The notes: a model not told the origin generated them from the letters alone. DNA of 64,000 nt from Achromobacter sp. AONIH1 (GCF_002902905.1 NZ_CP026124.1:5022001-5086000), one strand, 5' to 3'; positions 34,598 to 47,225 are shown, counted from the first letter of the stretch. Program-made: numbers and translations.

Positions 34598-35074
34598 TTA
34601 TTGGCGGGTCGTGCGCTTGCGCGCCGGCGTGTCAGCCGATGTGGCGTCGGCAGGGACGCCGGCGTCGAGGTTGAGCACGCGGTCCTGATCCGGCTTGCCG
34701 GCGTCGGCGACCTCGACGTAGGTGCCGGGCTCGAGGATGCGCGCGATGTCCTCGGCCGACTTGCCGCCGAAGCCCTGGCCCCCGCCGAACATGCGCAGGC
34801 CGGACGTGTCGATGGCGCCCTGCACCGTCACCACCGTCAGGACCCGGTCATCGACGCGGAACTCGACCCGCTTGCCGACGCGCGTGCGCGTGAACTCCGC
34901 CAGCGGACCACGGCTGCCCGGCGTGAAGGTCACGTCGACATACTCGCCCTGCCCCGCCTCGCCTTTGCCCGCCACGGCCTGCACGACCTGCAGGTAGGCG
35001 CTGTCGGCCTGCGCCAGCGGACTGAAAAACAAGGCCAGAGCCAATACCGACAGCCCCTTCGTCAATCGCGTCAT
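34598..35074 (-). CDS. Exported protein with SecD P1-head-like fold
   Basis: 158 residues with a Sec signal (MTRLTKGLSVLALALFFSPLAQA, about 1-23). The middle region reads VDVTFTPGSRGPLAEFTRTR, then VGKRVEFRVDDRVLTVVTVQ and a GAIDTSGLRMFGG tail. This resembles the SecD P1 head subdomain pattern (FxxxTxxxVGxxxAIxxDxxVxxxPxV...GxxxIxG), here without any membrane helices. The C-terminus is basic and probably disordered (DTPARKRTTRQ). It may be a periplasmic accessory protein; the role is unknown. Confidence 0.65.
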   Translation of the reverse strand: MTRLTKGLSVLALALFFSPLAQADSAYLQVVQAVAGKGEAGQGEYVDVTFTPGSRGPLAEFTRTRVGKRVEFRVDDRVLTVVTVQGAIDTSGLRMFGGGQGFGGKSAEDIARILEPGTYVEVADAGKPDQDRVLNLDAGVPADATSADTPARKRTTRQ

Positions 35075-35122
35075 GCGCTTTCTCCTTCTGTTCGTGGCGC
35101 CGGCGCCGCCGGCGCGCCAGGA

Positions 35123-36091
35123 TCAGCCTGCTTCCTGCGCCAGATTCTGCCATGCCCCGGGACTGCGCCCTTCCTCGGCCAGAAATTCCACCAGCGCCGG
35201 CAGCGCCGCGTCCATCGGCCGGTTGGGCTGCATGCGCATCACATAGCCCCAGGATCCGGCCAGCTTCAGGCGCGGCATCAAGGGCACCAGCCTGCCGCTG
35301 GCCAGTTCCTCGTCGACCAGCGGCGCGCGGCCCAGCGCGATGCCCACCCCCGCCGCGGCGGCGGCCACCACGGTGCTCAGTCCGCTCAGGACCAGCGGCT
35401 CCTGCCGGTCCGCCGGGTCCAGGCCCAGCCGCGCGCTCCAGGTATCCCAGGACGTCTCGGGGCTGTCGACATGCTTTTCCTCCAGCCAGCGGTGACGCGT
35501 GAAGACGCGCGGATCGTCGCGCTCGCCGGGCGGCACCAGCGCCGGGCTGCACACCGGCACCACGGTTTCGCTCATCAACCGGATGTCGCCGGGCTGCGGC
35601 AGATGCGGGCCGTGCTCGCGCACGTGCAGGAAGGCCAGGTCGATGTCCTGGGCCTTCCAGGCCGGATCCTGGCTGGCGTGCAGGAATACCTGCACATCGA
35701 TGTCCGGATGCAGTTCGATGAAGCGGCCGATGCGCGGCGCCAGCCACAGCGCGGCCAGCGAGGGGTTGACCGACAGGTTCAGGCTATGACGCCGCTTGCT
35801 GCGCACGGCCACGCGGACGTTGCGGCAGGCGGTCTCCAGCAGGGTCAAAGCCTGCTGTACGGATACAAGCAAAGTAGCGCCGGCCTCGGTCACCTGGGCC
35901 CGCCGCAGGGTCCCGCCCCGGTGCAGCAGCGTGGCGCCCAGGTCCGATTCCAGCGCCCGCAACTGATGACTGACCGCGCTTTTGGTGACGTTCAGCTCGA
36001 CCGCGGCGCGACTCAGGCTGCCGAGCCGAGCGACGGCCTCGAAGGCGCGTAGCGCCGCCAGCGGCGGGGTATGGGTGGGCAAGTCGGGCAT
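35123..36091 (-). CDS. LysR-family regulator, GcvA/AmpR-like subgroup
   Basis: 322 residues. The helix-turn-helix (about 9-68) reads PPLAALRAFEAVARLGSLSR, AAVELNVTKSAVSHQLRALE. The effector domain starts near 95 with LNLSVNPSLAALWLAPRIGRF, typical of the GcvA/AmpR group. It is divergent from the fused ABC exporter at 36241. A perfect inverted repeat occupies 36093-36111, directly against its start codon, so no Shine-Dalgarno is available; translation could be leaderless or start slightly downstream. It is likely an autorepressor and the activator or repressor of the exporter gene. Confidence 0.9.
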   Translation of the reverse strand: MPDLPTHTPPLAALRAFEAVARLGSLSRAAVELNVTKSAVSHQLRALESDLGATLLHRGGTLRRAQVTEAGATLLVSVQQALTLLETACRNVRVAVRSKRRHSLNLSVNPSLAALWLAPRIGRFIELHPDIDVQVFLHASQDPAWKAQDIDLAFLHVREHGPHLPQPGDIRLMSETVVPVCSPALVPPGERDDPRVFTRHRWLEEKHVDSPETSWDTWSARLGLDPADRQEPLVLSGLSTVVAAAAAGVGIALGRAPLVDEELASGRLVPLMPRLKLAGSWGYVMRMQPNRPMDAALPALVEFLAEEGRSPGAWQNLAQEAG

Positions 36092-36092
36092 G

Positions 36093-36111
36093 GGTTGAGT
36101 TTATCTCAACC
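36093..36111. promoter_or_regulatory. Candidate LysR operator overlapping the regulator's translation start
   Basis: GGTTGAG-TTTAT-CTCAACC is a perfect 7-bp inverted repeat with a 5-base spacer. It begins one base after the LysR start codon and lies about 130 bases before the exporter start. Its form fits a LysR-type dimer site. Confidence 0.6.
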
Positions 36112-36240
36112 GTGTATTGAAAAACCATCGCTTTCGCGTTCGCGCGCGATCGGGGACCATGAGCCGCATGGACCGTATCCTGGCGCGCATCGCGCGGGCG
36201 ATCCGGTCGCTCATACGAAGGACAACGAAGGAACATCGAT

Positions 36241-39937
<3,697 letters not shown>

Positions 39938-39966
<29 letters not shown>

Positions 39967-42535
39967 CGTGCTCACGGACCTCGGCGTCCGTGAACCACAC
40001 CCGCTTGCTGCCGAAGCCCGTGTACAGGTCGAGCTGGTCGCGGGCGTGCGGCGACAGCGCGCCGTCCGGCGCCACGAAGCCGCTCTGCCCCGGCGCGACC
40101 ACATCCACCGCGCGCACCGTCCTGCCGTCGAACACGGTCATGTTGTTCTCGGTGCCCCGGTTCTGCGCGACCGGATAGGTCAGCGTGGCCTTGGCATCGG
40201 CCTGGGGCACGCCCAGGAAGTTCTTGGGCGCGAAGACCATGGGGCCGGCAGGAACTTTCCAGGCCGCCTGGTCGGGCCCGTAGGCCTGCTTGAGCGCGGC
40301 CAGCGCATCGTCCAGCGCCGCCAGCGTGACCGTCTCGGGTCGCTGCCCGTTGAAGAAGTCGTAGCCTTGCGGCACGCCGGCGTCCGGCCCGGCCAGCGCA
40401 TTGAACAGGACCTTCACGCCCACGGTCAGGTTGATCGAGCCCGTGGACGGCGCGGCCGTGGTGGGATAGCCGGTGGCGCTGTACCACTTGAAGAACTCGG
40501 CCGGCATCGCGTCGGCCAGCGTGCGCTTGAGCATGGCGCGCAGCCAGGCATCCATCACCGCCGGCCCCGCGTTGTCGTAGTAGCCCGGCGTGCGCTCGGC
40601 GGTGTTCATGCCGTCCCAGGCCGCCAGCCCGGCCACCAGCCGCGCGCGCTCGTCGCTGGCAGGCAGCCCCGCCACCGCGCGTTGCAGGAAGGGCAGGAAA
40701 TGACGGCGGTTGACGTCGGCGTAGCTGGTCGTGCGGATCAGGTCCCACATCTGTTGCGGGCTGACCCGGCCGCCCTGCGCGGTCATGGCTTTCAGGCGCG
40801 TCTCGATCTCGGCGTAGCGGTCGGCCTGGCCCCAGACGATGGCGAACAGGTCGGTGGACGGATAGCCGCGCATGGGCTGGTTGTTCCAGTTGGCGATGAA
40901 GCCCTGGCGCGGGTTGTACACCTGCGGATTGGTGGAGAACGGCAGCATGCCGTCCCAATCCATCTCGCCGGTGCCTGGCACCGGCAGGCGCGGATCGTGG
41001 CCGGGCTTGCGCTTGGGATAGAAGCCGGTGTGCGCGTAGCCGATATTGCCGCGATCGTCGGCGTAGTACCAGTTGATGGTCAGCGCGTGACGCGCCGCCT
41101 GGGTCTTCCACTGGTCCCAGTTGGCCGACTGCGTCTTGCGCACCCAGGCCAGCAGCGACTGCATCTCATAACCCTCCCAGGCACGCGCCTTGGCGTAGGC
41201 GACGTGCTGCGACTCATCGAACTTGACGATCAGGCCGTGCACGCTGCGGTACACATCCATCAGCACCGGCTCGCCGCCCTTGACCAGAATGAGTTCGCTG
41301 CGTTTCTCCATGCGTTTCCACTGGCCGTCGTGGAAGTAGCGCGTGCGGTCGGCGGGGTCCAGCTTCTCGGCGTAGATGTCGACGTCGTCGCCGAAACCCG
41401 CCGTCGACCCCCAGGCCACGTGCGCGTTGTGGCCGAACAGCACGCTCGGATAGGCGAAGGGCGTGTTGCCCACCACATCGAAGCCCGCGCCGTGCAGGCC
41501 GATACCGTAGGTGTAGGCGGGGTTCCACCAGCCGAACTGGGGCCCGTTCAGCAGGATGGCGCGCGCATCCCGGGCGTGGTCGCGCCCGACGAGCCAGATA
41601 TTGCTGGTGGTGGGCCAGCCCGCGATGCCCGGCTGGCCGGACTCGGCGAACTGCGCCAGCAGCCGTTCGCGCAGCGCGTCCGGCGGGCCGTCCAGCACGC
41701 CGCGCGTCTGCGGATCGCGCGGCACGCGCTCCAGCATGGGCGGCGTGCCGTCGTAGCGCGGCAGCGCATAGGACAAGGCCGACGCGCCCGGGGCGGCGGC
41801 GCCCGATGTGGCGACGCCCGGCCGGTAGCTGCCCTCTTCCTCCGGCACGGTGACCGGCGCGCGGCTGTCCGTCATCCAGCGCAGCTGGTTGAAGATCTGC
41901 ATGGCCCGCGCCTCGCCGTGCCGGTCCTTCAATGCGGTCAGCAGCGCCAGGTTGTCGATCTCGCTGTTGGCATCGGAAAAACGGTTGGCCATGGTGCCCA
42001 CGTACACCATCGCCACGTCATAGGCGGTCCAGTCCGACGGCTGGAATTCCAGGTCGTTGAATTCCTTGGGCATCAGGCGGCCGGGCTCGGCGCGCACCCG
42101 CGCGATCCAGGCATTCATGCCGGCGGCGTAGCCATCCAGGATCTGGCGATCTTCCGGCGACATCGCGGCCAGCTGGCGCTGGATGCGCTCGGGCGAGAAG
42201 TTGCCGCGTATGGACTTGTCGAACGCCACCATCGACGGCCCCAGCACTTCCGCCGTCTTGCCCTGCGTGGCGCGGCGGGCCATTTCCATCTGGAACAGCC
42301 GGTCCTGGGCCACGGCGTAGCCGTAGCCGTAGAAGATGCCGTGCACCGTGGCGGCATAGACATGGGGCATGCCGTATTCATCGCGGCGGATGGTGACCTG
42401 GCCGCTGGCGGCGGGCCGCGAGGCGGGAACGGCGGCGGCGGAAACGGGGGGCGACGATTGCGGCGCCGGCGCGGCGTGAACGCCCGCGTGCGCACAGGCC
42501 GCCAGGATGGCGGCCGACAGGAATTGCTGCTTCAT
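39938..42535 (-). CDS. pac: Penicillin G acylase precursor
   Basis: 865 residues: signal peptide (about 1-21, AHAGVHAA), alpha subunit, spacer, beta subunit. Self-cleavage should expose Ser311 in PTTSNIWLVGRDHARDARAI, the N-terminal nucleophile of Ntn hydrolases. Blocks following it, GPQFGWWNPAYTYGIGLHGA and FAYPSVLFGHNAHVAWGSTA and GFGDDVDIYAEKL, are close to those of E. coli and Kluyvera penicillin G acylases, much closer than to AHL acylases. The enzyme hydrolyses phenylacetyl amides in the periplasm. Achromobacter is known to have such enzymes. A LysR gene is divergent. The 3' end overlaps the convergent ABC gene by 29 bases. Confidence 0.88.
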
Positions 42536-42641
42536 TTGAATCTTGTCTCCATGAACAGTGACGCCGGGCCATGCCGGCCCCGCGCGCCGCGCGGCGCCTC
42601 TGCGGACGCCATCGCGGCTTCATGATACGGAGAGCCAATTT

Positions 42642-42660
42642 ATAATTCCAATGCATTTAT
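42642..42660. promoter_or_regulatory. Candidate LysR site between the acylase and its divergent regulator
   Basis: ATAA-N11-TTAT, an inverted T-N11-A-type element, lies in the AT-rich 150-base gap between the acylase start (42535) and the LysR start (42686). TTTCAT repeats follow toward the LysR start. Confidence 0.35.
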
Positions 42661-42685
42661 TTCATACATTTCATGCGTTCGAATT

Positions 42686-43612
42686 ATGGATTTCCAGAAG
42701 CTCAAGCACCTGCTCGCCGTGGTCGAACATGGCACGTTCTCGCGCGCGGCGGAAGCGGTCAACCTGTCGCAGCCCGCGCTCAGCCGCAGCATCCAGGCCC
42801 TGGAAACCGAGCTGGGCCTGCCGCTGCTCGACCGCGGCACGCGCCGGCTACGCCTGACCGCTTACGGCGCCTGCGCCGTGGAGCGCGCGCGCCGCATGCG
42901 CCACGAAGAGGCCGAGCTACAGCGCGAACTCAAGCGCATGCACGGCGGCGAATCCGGCAGCCTCAACATCGGCCTGAGTCCCACTCCGGCCTCGTTGCTG
43001 CTGTCTCCCCTGCTGGCCCATATGACGGCGCGCCATCCGCAGGTGCGCGTCAGCGTGGAGCTGGGCGCGACCGATGCGCTGCTGGCGCTGCTGCGCGCCG
43101 AACGCATCGACGCGCTGGTCTGCGACGCGCGCCTGCTGCACGACGCGCCGGACATCTACGCGCAGCCGCTGGCGCCGTTGCGCGCCGGCCTGGTGTGCCG
43201 GGCCGGACATCCCATCCTGGCGCATCGGCGCGTCGGCGTCGCGCAGATCCGGCAATACCCGGTCGCGTCCACCTCGCTCAGTCCGGAAGTCTCGCTGCGG
43301 CTGGCCGAGACCCTGGGCCCCGGCGGCGCTCCCGAACAAATGGTGACCGTGCGCTGCGAGAACCTGGAAGCGCTGACGCGCCTGGCGCTGGACAGCGACG
43401 CGCTGCTGCTCGGCGTGATCAGCGTCACCCGCCGCGAGCAGGAAGCCGGCCTGCTGCGGGAAGTGCCCATCGCGCCGGACCGCGAGCGGCGCGGCCACTA
43501 TGCGCTGGCGCGCCTGGCCGGCCGCACGCCGTCGACGGTGCTGGATGCGTTCCATGCCTACACGCGGCAGCGCTGGACCGACCTCGCGGCCTACGCGCAA
43601 CGATCGCGTTGA
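42686..43612 (+). CDS. LysR-family regulator divergent from penicillin acylase
   Basis: 308 residues. MDFQKLKHLLAVVEHGTFSR, AAEAVNLSQPALSRSIQALE and LLDRGTRRLRLTAYG form the LysR helix-turn-helix (2-60). The effector domain (about 92-300) starts SLNIGLSPTPASLLLSPLLA. The head-to-head placement with the acylase gene suggests it controls acylase expression, perhaps in response to an aromatic acid such as phenylacetate; the ligand is inferred, not seen. The C-terminus YAQRSR is unremarkable. Confidence 0.9.
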   Translation: MDFQKLKHLLAVVEHGTFSRAAEAVNLSQPALSRSIQALETELGLPLLDRGTRRLRLTAYGACAVERARRMRHEEAELQRELKRMHGGESGSLNIGLSPTPASLLLSPLLAHMTARHPQVRVSVELGATDALLALLRAERIDALVCDARLLHDAPDIYAQPLAPLRAGLVCRAGHPILAHRRVGVAQIRQYPVASTSLSPEVSLRLAETLGPGGAPEQMVTVRCENLEALTRLALDSDALLLGVISVTRREQEAGLLREVPIAPDRERRGHYALARLAGRTPSTVLDAFHAYTRQRWTDLAAYAQRSR

Positions 43613-43640
43613 AAAAAACCGACAGGGTCCACGCGCGCGG

Positions 43641-43669
43641 TTGATTCACATGTGTCCGTTCTATAGAAT
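43641..43669 (+). promoter_or_regulatory. Sigma-70-type promoter of the leader/ABC transcript
   Basis: TTGATT (43641-43646), a 17-base spacer and TAGAAT (43664-43669) match the consensus at 4 and 5 of 6 positions with ideal spacing. The predicted start near 43676 gives a leader of about 270 bases before the ABC transporter gene. Confidence 0.65.
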
Positions 43670-43732
43670 CATTCGTTCGGGCATTCGTCCTATTTTCTTT
43701 TCTTCATCCAACACACCACTGGGAGGCGCAAG

Positions 43733-43783
43733 ATGATGAATCCGCATACCGCCATCCCGCGCGTGTCTCCGCGACGCTCCTAA
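43733..43783 (+). CDS. Leader peptide (16 residues) upstream of ABC exporter
   Basis: The mini-ORF reads MMNPHTAIPRVSPRRS and stops with TAA. GGGAGG at 43721-43726 lies six bases before the first ATG, a near-perfect Shine-Dalgarno, far better than that of the exporter gene itself. The C-terminal part, IPRVSPRRS, is rich in proline, arginine and serine, the kind of sequence that can slow ribosomes. It is followed by a long hairpin (43794-43840) and an intrinsic terminator (43874-43894), then the ABC exporter at 43947. The arrangement is that of a ribosome-sensed attenuator, as known for amino-acid operons, mgtA and antibiotic-inducible ABC genes such as bmrCD. The signal sensed is unknown. Confidence 0.6.
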   Translation: MMNPHTAIPRVSPRRS

Positions 43784-43793
43784 GTCGTCGCCC

Positions 43794-43840
43794 GCGCGGA
43801 CCCATCGCCTGACGCGTATCAGGCGACTGGTCCTCCGCGC
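43794..43840 (+). promoter_or_regulatory. Leader RNA hairpin between the mini-ORF and the terminator
   Basis: GCGCGGA (43794) pairs with TCCGCGC (43834), enclosing the perfect 8-bp inner stem TCGCCTGA-N6-TCAGGCGA (43805-43826). It begins 11 bases after the mini-ORF stop, so a ribosome at the stop would cover its 5' arm. CTCCGCG codons inside the mini-ORF can also pair with the CGCGCGGA arm, giving an alternative fold. Confidence 0.6.
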
Positions 43841-43873
43841 CTGTCACCAACCCAAAACGCAATGCCCGCGCCC

Positions 43874-43894
43874 ACCCGGCGCCGGGTCGTTTTT
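43874..43894 (+). terminator. Intrinsic terminator inside the ABC-exporter leader (attenuator)
   Basis: ACCCGGCGCCGGGT is a 14-base perfect palindrome followed by CG and TTTTT. It lies 53 bases before the exporter start and on the same strand, so it can only act on this transcript or a short leader RNA. Confidence 0.7.
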
Positions 43895-43946
43895 CCTCCT
43901 TTACACAAGGATTCCTGGCGCGTCCCGTGGCGTCAGGCCATTGCAT

Positions 43947-45824
43947 ATGGCTATCAAAAAATCGAATCAACGAGGACAGGCCTTCACGGATGTCCTGGGC
44001 TATACCTTCCGCCACTGGGCCCGGCAGCCCCTGCGCACGCCGCTCATCATGGCGCTGGCGCTGCTGGCGGCCGTCGCCGACGTGCTGACCCCGCTGTACG
44101 CCGGCAAGCTGATTGACGCCGTGGCCTCCGGCGCGGCCGGCGACGCGCAGGTCTGGCACGCGGCCATGACGGCATTCTGGCTGCTGGTCGCGTTGGGCCT
44201 GGGCGCCATGCTGCTGCGCCAGGCCGTGTACTACAGCATCATCGGCTTCACGCTGCGCATGATGAACGGCATGATGTCCAGCGCCTTCCACCGCGTGCAG
44301 CGCCTGTCCACCGACTGGCACGCCAACAGCTTCGCCGGTTCGACCGTGCGCAAGATCACGCGCGGCATGTGGGCGGTCGACCAGCTCAACGACACGCTGC
44401 TGATCGCCCTGCTGCCCTCGGTGGTGATGCTGGTGGGCGCCACCGCGCTGCTGGGCTGGCACTGGCCGCTGATGGGGCTGGTGGTGGGCCTGGGCTCGGT
44501 GATGTATATCGCGTTCACCGCGCTGCTGTCGCTGCGTTACGTGGCGCCGGCCGCGCGCCTGGGCAACGCCTGGGACACGCGCATGGGCGGCGCGCTGGCC
44601 GACGCCGTGACCTGCAACGCCGTGGTCAAGGCCTTCGGCGCCGAACGGCGCGAGGAAGCGCGGCTAGCGCGCGTGGTGGACAAGTGGCGCCGCCGCACCC
44701 GCCGCACCTGGATGCGCGGCACGCTGAACGCCGGCGTGCAGGGCGCCATGCTGGCGCTGATGCAGGTCGCCATGATCGGCGCATCGCTGTGGCTGTGGGC
44801 ACGCGGCCAGGCCAGCGTGGGCGACATCACCTTCGCGCTGACCATGTTCTTCATGCTGCAGGGCTATCTGCGCGAAGTGGGCACGGACATCCGCAACCTG
44901 CAACGCTCGATCAACGACATGGAGGAACTGGTGACGCTGGAACGCCAGCCCCTGGGCGTGGCCGACAAGCCGGGCGCGGGCGCGATCCGCATCACCGAGG
45001 GCGAGATCCGCTTCGACGACGTGACCTTCCGCTACGGCGCGCACGACACGCCACTGTACGAGCATTTCTCGGCGCGCATCGCGCCGGGCGAGCGCGTCGG
45101 GCTGGTGGGCCATTCGGGTTCGGGCAAGACCACGTTCATCAAGCTGATCCAGCGCCTGTACGACGTCAACGAAGGCCGCATCCTGATCGACGGACAGGAC
45201 ATCGCCCAGGCGCAGCAGGCCTCGCTGCGCCGTCAGATCGCGATCGTGCAGCAGGAGCCCATCCTGTTCCACCGCACGCTGGCCGAGAACATCGCCTACG
45301 GCCGGCCCGGCGCGACGCAGGCCGAGATCGAGCACGCGGCGCGGCAGGCCAGCGCGCACGACTTCATCATGCGCCTGCCCAAGGGCTATGACACGATGGT
45401 GGGCGAGCGCGGCGTGAAGCTGTCCGGCGGCGAGCGCCAACGCGTGGCGATCGCGCGCGCCTTCCTCGCGGACGCGCCCATCCTGATCCTGGATGAGGCC
45501 ACGTCCAGCCTGGACAGCGAAAGCGAGGTGCTGATCCAGCAGGCCATGGAGCGCCTGATGGAAGGCCGCAGCACGCTGGTGGTGGCGCACCGGCTGTCCA
45601 CGGTGCGCGCGCTGGACCGGCTGCTGGTCATGGACCATGGCCGCGTGATCGAGGAAGGCAATCACGAGACGCTGATCCGTCGTCCCGGCGGCGTCTACCG
45701 CCGCCTGTTCGAGCGCCAGGCGCTGGAGCTGACCAAGGGGATGTCGCTGGAGGAGCTGCGCGGCGACGCGTCGCGCTTCGTCGACGAACCCGAGGACAGC
45801 GACCTGGCGCTGGATCCGCGCTGA
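43947..45824 (+). CDS. ABC exporter, permease-ATPase fusion (type IV half-transporter)
   Basis: 625 residues from the ATG at 43947; a TTG at 43941 is possible. The N-terminal membrane domain has six helices (about 30-320). The ATPase domain has Walker A GHSGSGKTT near 387, signature LSGGERQRVAIARAFL near 492 and Walker B ILILDEATSSLDSESE near 512. The C-terminal tail of about 40 residues is acidic (DEPEDSDLALDPR). It probably works as a homodimer exporting a lipid, peptide or drug. No Shine-Dalgarno of note precedes it, in contrast to the leader ORF. A leader with a terminator precedes the gene, so expression is likely inducible by read-through. It converges with the LysE gene. Confidence 0.92.
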   Translation: MAIKKSNQRGQAFTDVLGYTFRHWARQPLRTPLIMALALLAAVADVLTPLYAGKLIDAVASGAAGDAQVWHAAMTAFWLLVALGLGAMLLRQAVYYSIIGFTLRMMNGMMSSAFHRVQRLSTDWHANSFAGSTVRKITRGMWAVDQLNDTLLIALLPSVVMLVGATALLGWHWPLMGLVVGLGSVMYIAFTALLSLRYVAPAARLGNAWDTRMGGALADAVTCNAVVKAFGAERREEARLARVVDKWRRRTRRTWMRGTLNAGVQGAMLALMQVAMIGASLWLWARGQASVGDITFALTMFFMLQGYLREVGTDIRNLQRSINDMEELVTLERQPLGVADKPGAGAIRITEGEIRFDDVTFRYGAHDTPLYEHFSARIAPGERVGLVGHSGSGKTTFIKLIQRLYDVNEGRILIDGQDIAQAQQASLRRQIAIVQQEPILFHRTLAENIAYGRPGATQAEIEHAARQASAHDFIMRLPKGYDTMVGERGVKLSGGERQRVAIARAFLADAPILILDEATSSLDSESEVLIQQAMERLMEGRSTLVVAHRLSTVRALDRLLVMDHGRVIEEGNHETLIRRPGGVYRRLFERQALELTKGMSLEELRGDASRFVDEPEDSDLALDPR

Positions 45825-45831
45825 GGCCGCG

Positions 45832-45862
45832 TGGCGCCGGCCGCCAGCGGCGGTCGGCGCCA
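45832..45862. terminator. GC-rich hairpin between convergent ABC and LysE genes
   Basis: A 14-bp stem (TGGCGCCGGCCGCC with GGCGGTCGGCGCCA, one G-T pair) has a 3-base loop. No T tract follows, so it is a weak or bidirectional terminator. Confidence 0.5.
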
Positions 45863-45900
45863 GACGCCGCCAGCCGCTGGCGCGTACCGGGGGGCCGCTA

Positions 45901-46536
45901 TCAAGCCGGCCGCTCGGCCAACGTCAGGCGCAGGCCGAAGCCGATCAGCGCGGTGCCAAAGACCAGGCTCTGGATCTTCTGCGCCTTCGGGCTGGCCGAC
46001 AGCCAGCGCCCCATCGCGCCGCCCGCCAGCGCGCACAGCACATCGAACGCCAGCCCCAGGCTGACCAGGATCACGCCCAGCACGGCGAACTGCCGGCCCA
46101 CCGGACCGCTCGCCGGCGACACGAACTGCGGCAGCAGCACCGAGCAGAACAGCAAGGCCTTGGGATTGAGCACATTGGTCAGTACGCCGGACATCAGCGC
46201 GCCGCGCCAGCTGGTCGTCTTCGCGGCGTCGGCCGCGCCCCCCGCCTCGTAGGACATGGGACCGGCGCGCAGCAGCTTCACCCCCAGCCACATCAGATAG
46301 CAGCCACCCGCCAGCCGGGCCGCGTCGAAGGCCCAGGGATGCGCGCGGAACAGCGCGGCCAGCCCCAGCGCCGCCAGCGTGACGTGCGCGGCGCGCGCGA
46401 TCGCCAGCCCCAGCGCCACCGCCAGCGCGGGCGCCCGTCCGCGCAGCAGCCCGGTTTCGAGCAACAGGATCATGTCCGGACCCGGCACCACATAGACGAT
46501 CACCAGTGCCCCTAGAAACAACGCCATATCGGCCAT
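45901..46536 (-). CDS. LysE/RhtB family amino-acid exporter
   Basis: 211 residues with six hydrophobic segments. The family motif VIVYVVPGPDMILLLETGLLRGRAP lies at about 13-36, followed by AALGLAALFRAHPWAFDAARLAGGCYLMWLGVKLLR. Members export basic, neutral or branched amino acids, or homoserine lactone. It is divergent from an Lrp/AsnC regulator with a long inverted repeat between them, the classic lysE-type pairing of exporter and amino-acid-sensing regulator. Confidence 0.93.
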   Translation of the reverse strand: MADMALFLGALVIVYVVPGPDMILLLETGLLRGRAPALAVALGLAIARAAHVTLAALGLAALFRAHPWAFDAARLAGGCYLMWLGVKLLRAGPMSYEAGGAADAAKTTSWRGALMSGVLTNVLNPKALLFCSVLLPQFVSPASGPVGRQFAVLGVILVSLGLAFDVLCALAGGAMGRWLSASPKAQKIQSLVFGTALIGFGLRLTLAERPA

Positions 46537-46604
46537 GACGGCCCTCCTTCGATCTTGCTGCGCAGGGCGTCATTCTAGGAAAATCGGGCTGGCATGTGCT
46601 TGCG

Positions 46605-46640
46605 ATTCATGCCAATGAGACTATTATTATTGGCACGAAT
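46605..46640. promoter_or_regulatory. Candidate Lrp/AsnC operator
   Basis: ATTCATGCCAAT and ATTGGCACGAAT form a 12-bp inverted repeat with one mismatch and a 12-base AT-rich spacer, between the divergent LysE and Lrp-type genes. The arm spacing of about 24 bases centre to centre suits two Lrp dimers on one DNA face. Confidence 0.65.
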
Positions 46641-46670
46641 GGCTATCCAAAAATCGATTTCTTCAATTCT

Positions 46671-47165
46671 ATGCCAAACCCATCCCCCAAGCATCAACTG
46701 GACGGCTACGACCGCCGCATCCTGGAAGCCCTGCAGAAGAACGGCAGGCTGAGCAATGTCGAGCTGGCCGAGCAGATCGGCCTGTCGCCCTCGCCCTGCC
46801 TGCGCCGGGTGCGCATGCTGGAGGACGCGGGCGTGATCCAGGGCTATGAGGCCCGGCTGGCGCCGGACGAGGTCGGCCTGGGACTGACCGTGTTCGTGGG
46901 CGTCAAGGTCGAGCGCCACCACGAGCGCGACGCCGCCCGCTTTCGCAAGGAGGTCAGCGCGCTGCCGGAAGTGATCGCCGCGCACCTGGTGTCAGGTGAG
47001 TCCGATTTCCTGTTGCAGGTGGTCGTGCCGGACCTGCGCGGCTACGAACGCTTCCTGCTGGACACGCTGCTCAAGCTGCCGGGCGTGAAGGACATACGCA
47101 GCAACTTCGCGATCCAGACCGTCAAGCCGCAAAGCCCGCTGCCGCTGGATCATCTGGCGCGCTGA
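46671..47165 (+). CDS. Lrp/AsnC family transcriptional regulator
   Basis: 164 residues from the ATG at 46671; the frame extends back to 46596 but would run through the operator. The helix-turn-helix (about 9-60) reads LDGYDRRILEALQKNGRLSN and VELAEQIGLSPSPCLRRVRM. The RAM ligand domain (about 75-150) contains FVGVKVERHHERDAARF and HLVSGESDFLLQVVVPDLRGYERFLLD. It probably senses an amino acid and induces the divergent LysE exporter. Confidence 0.93.
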   Translation: MPNPSPKHQLDGYDRRILEALQKNGRLSNVELAEQIGLSPSPCLRRVRMLEDAGVIQGYEARLAPDEVGLGLTVFVGVKVERHHERDAARFRKEVSALPEVIAAHLVSGESDFLLQVVVPDLRGYERFLLDTLLKLPGVKDIRSNFAIQTVKPQSPLPLDHLAR

Positions 47166-47173
47166 GGCGCGCG

Positions 47174-47192
47174 GGGCGGCGCGCTGCCGCCC
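47174..47192. terminator. Hairpin between convergent Lrp-type and DJ-1 genes
   Basis: GGGCGGC-GCGCT-GCCGCCC is a perfect 7-bp stem in the 60-base gap between the two stop codons. There is no T tract. Confidence 0.4.
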
Positions 47193-47225
47193 TTGCCCGC
47201 CGCCAGCGGCGGCCGTGCCGCGCCG

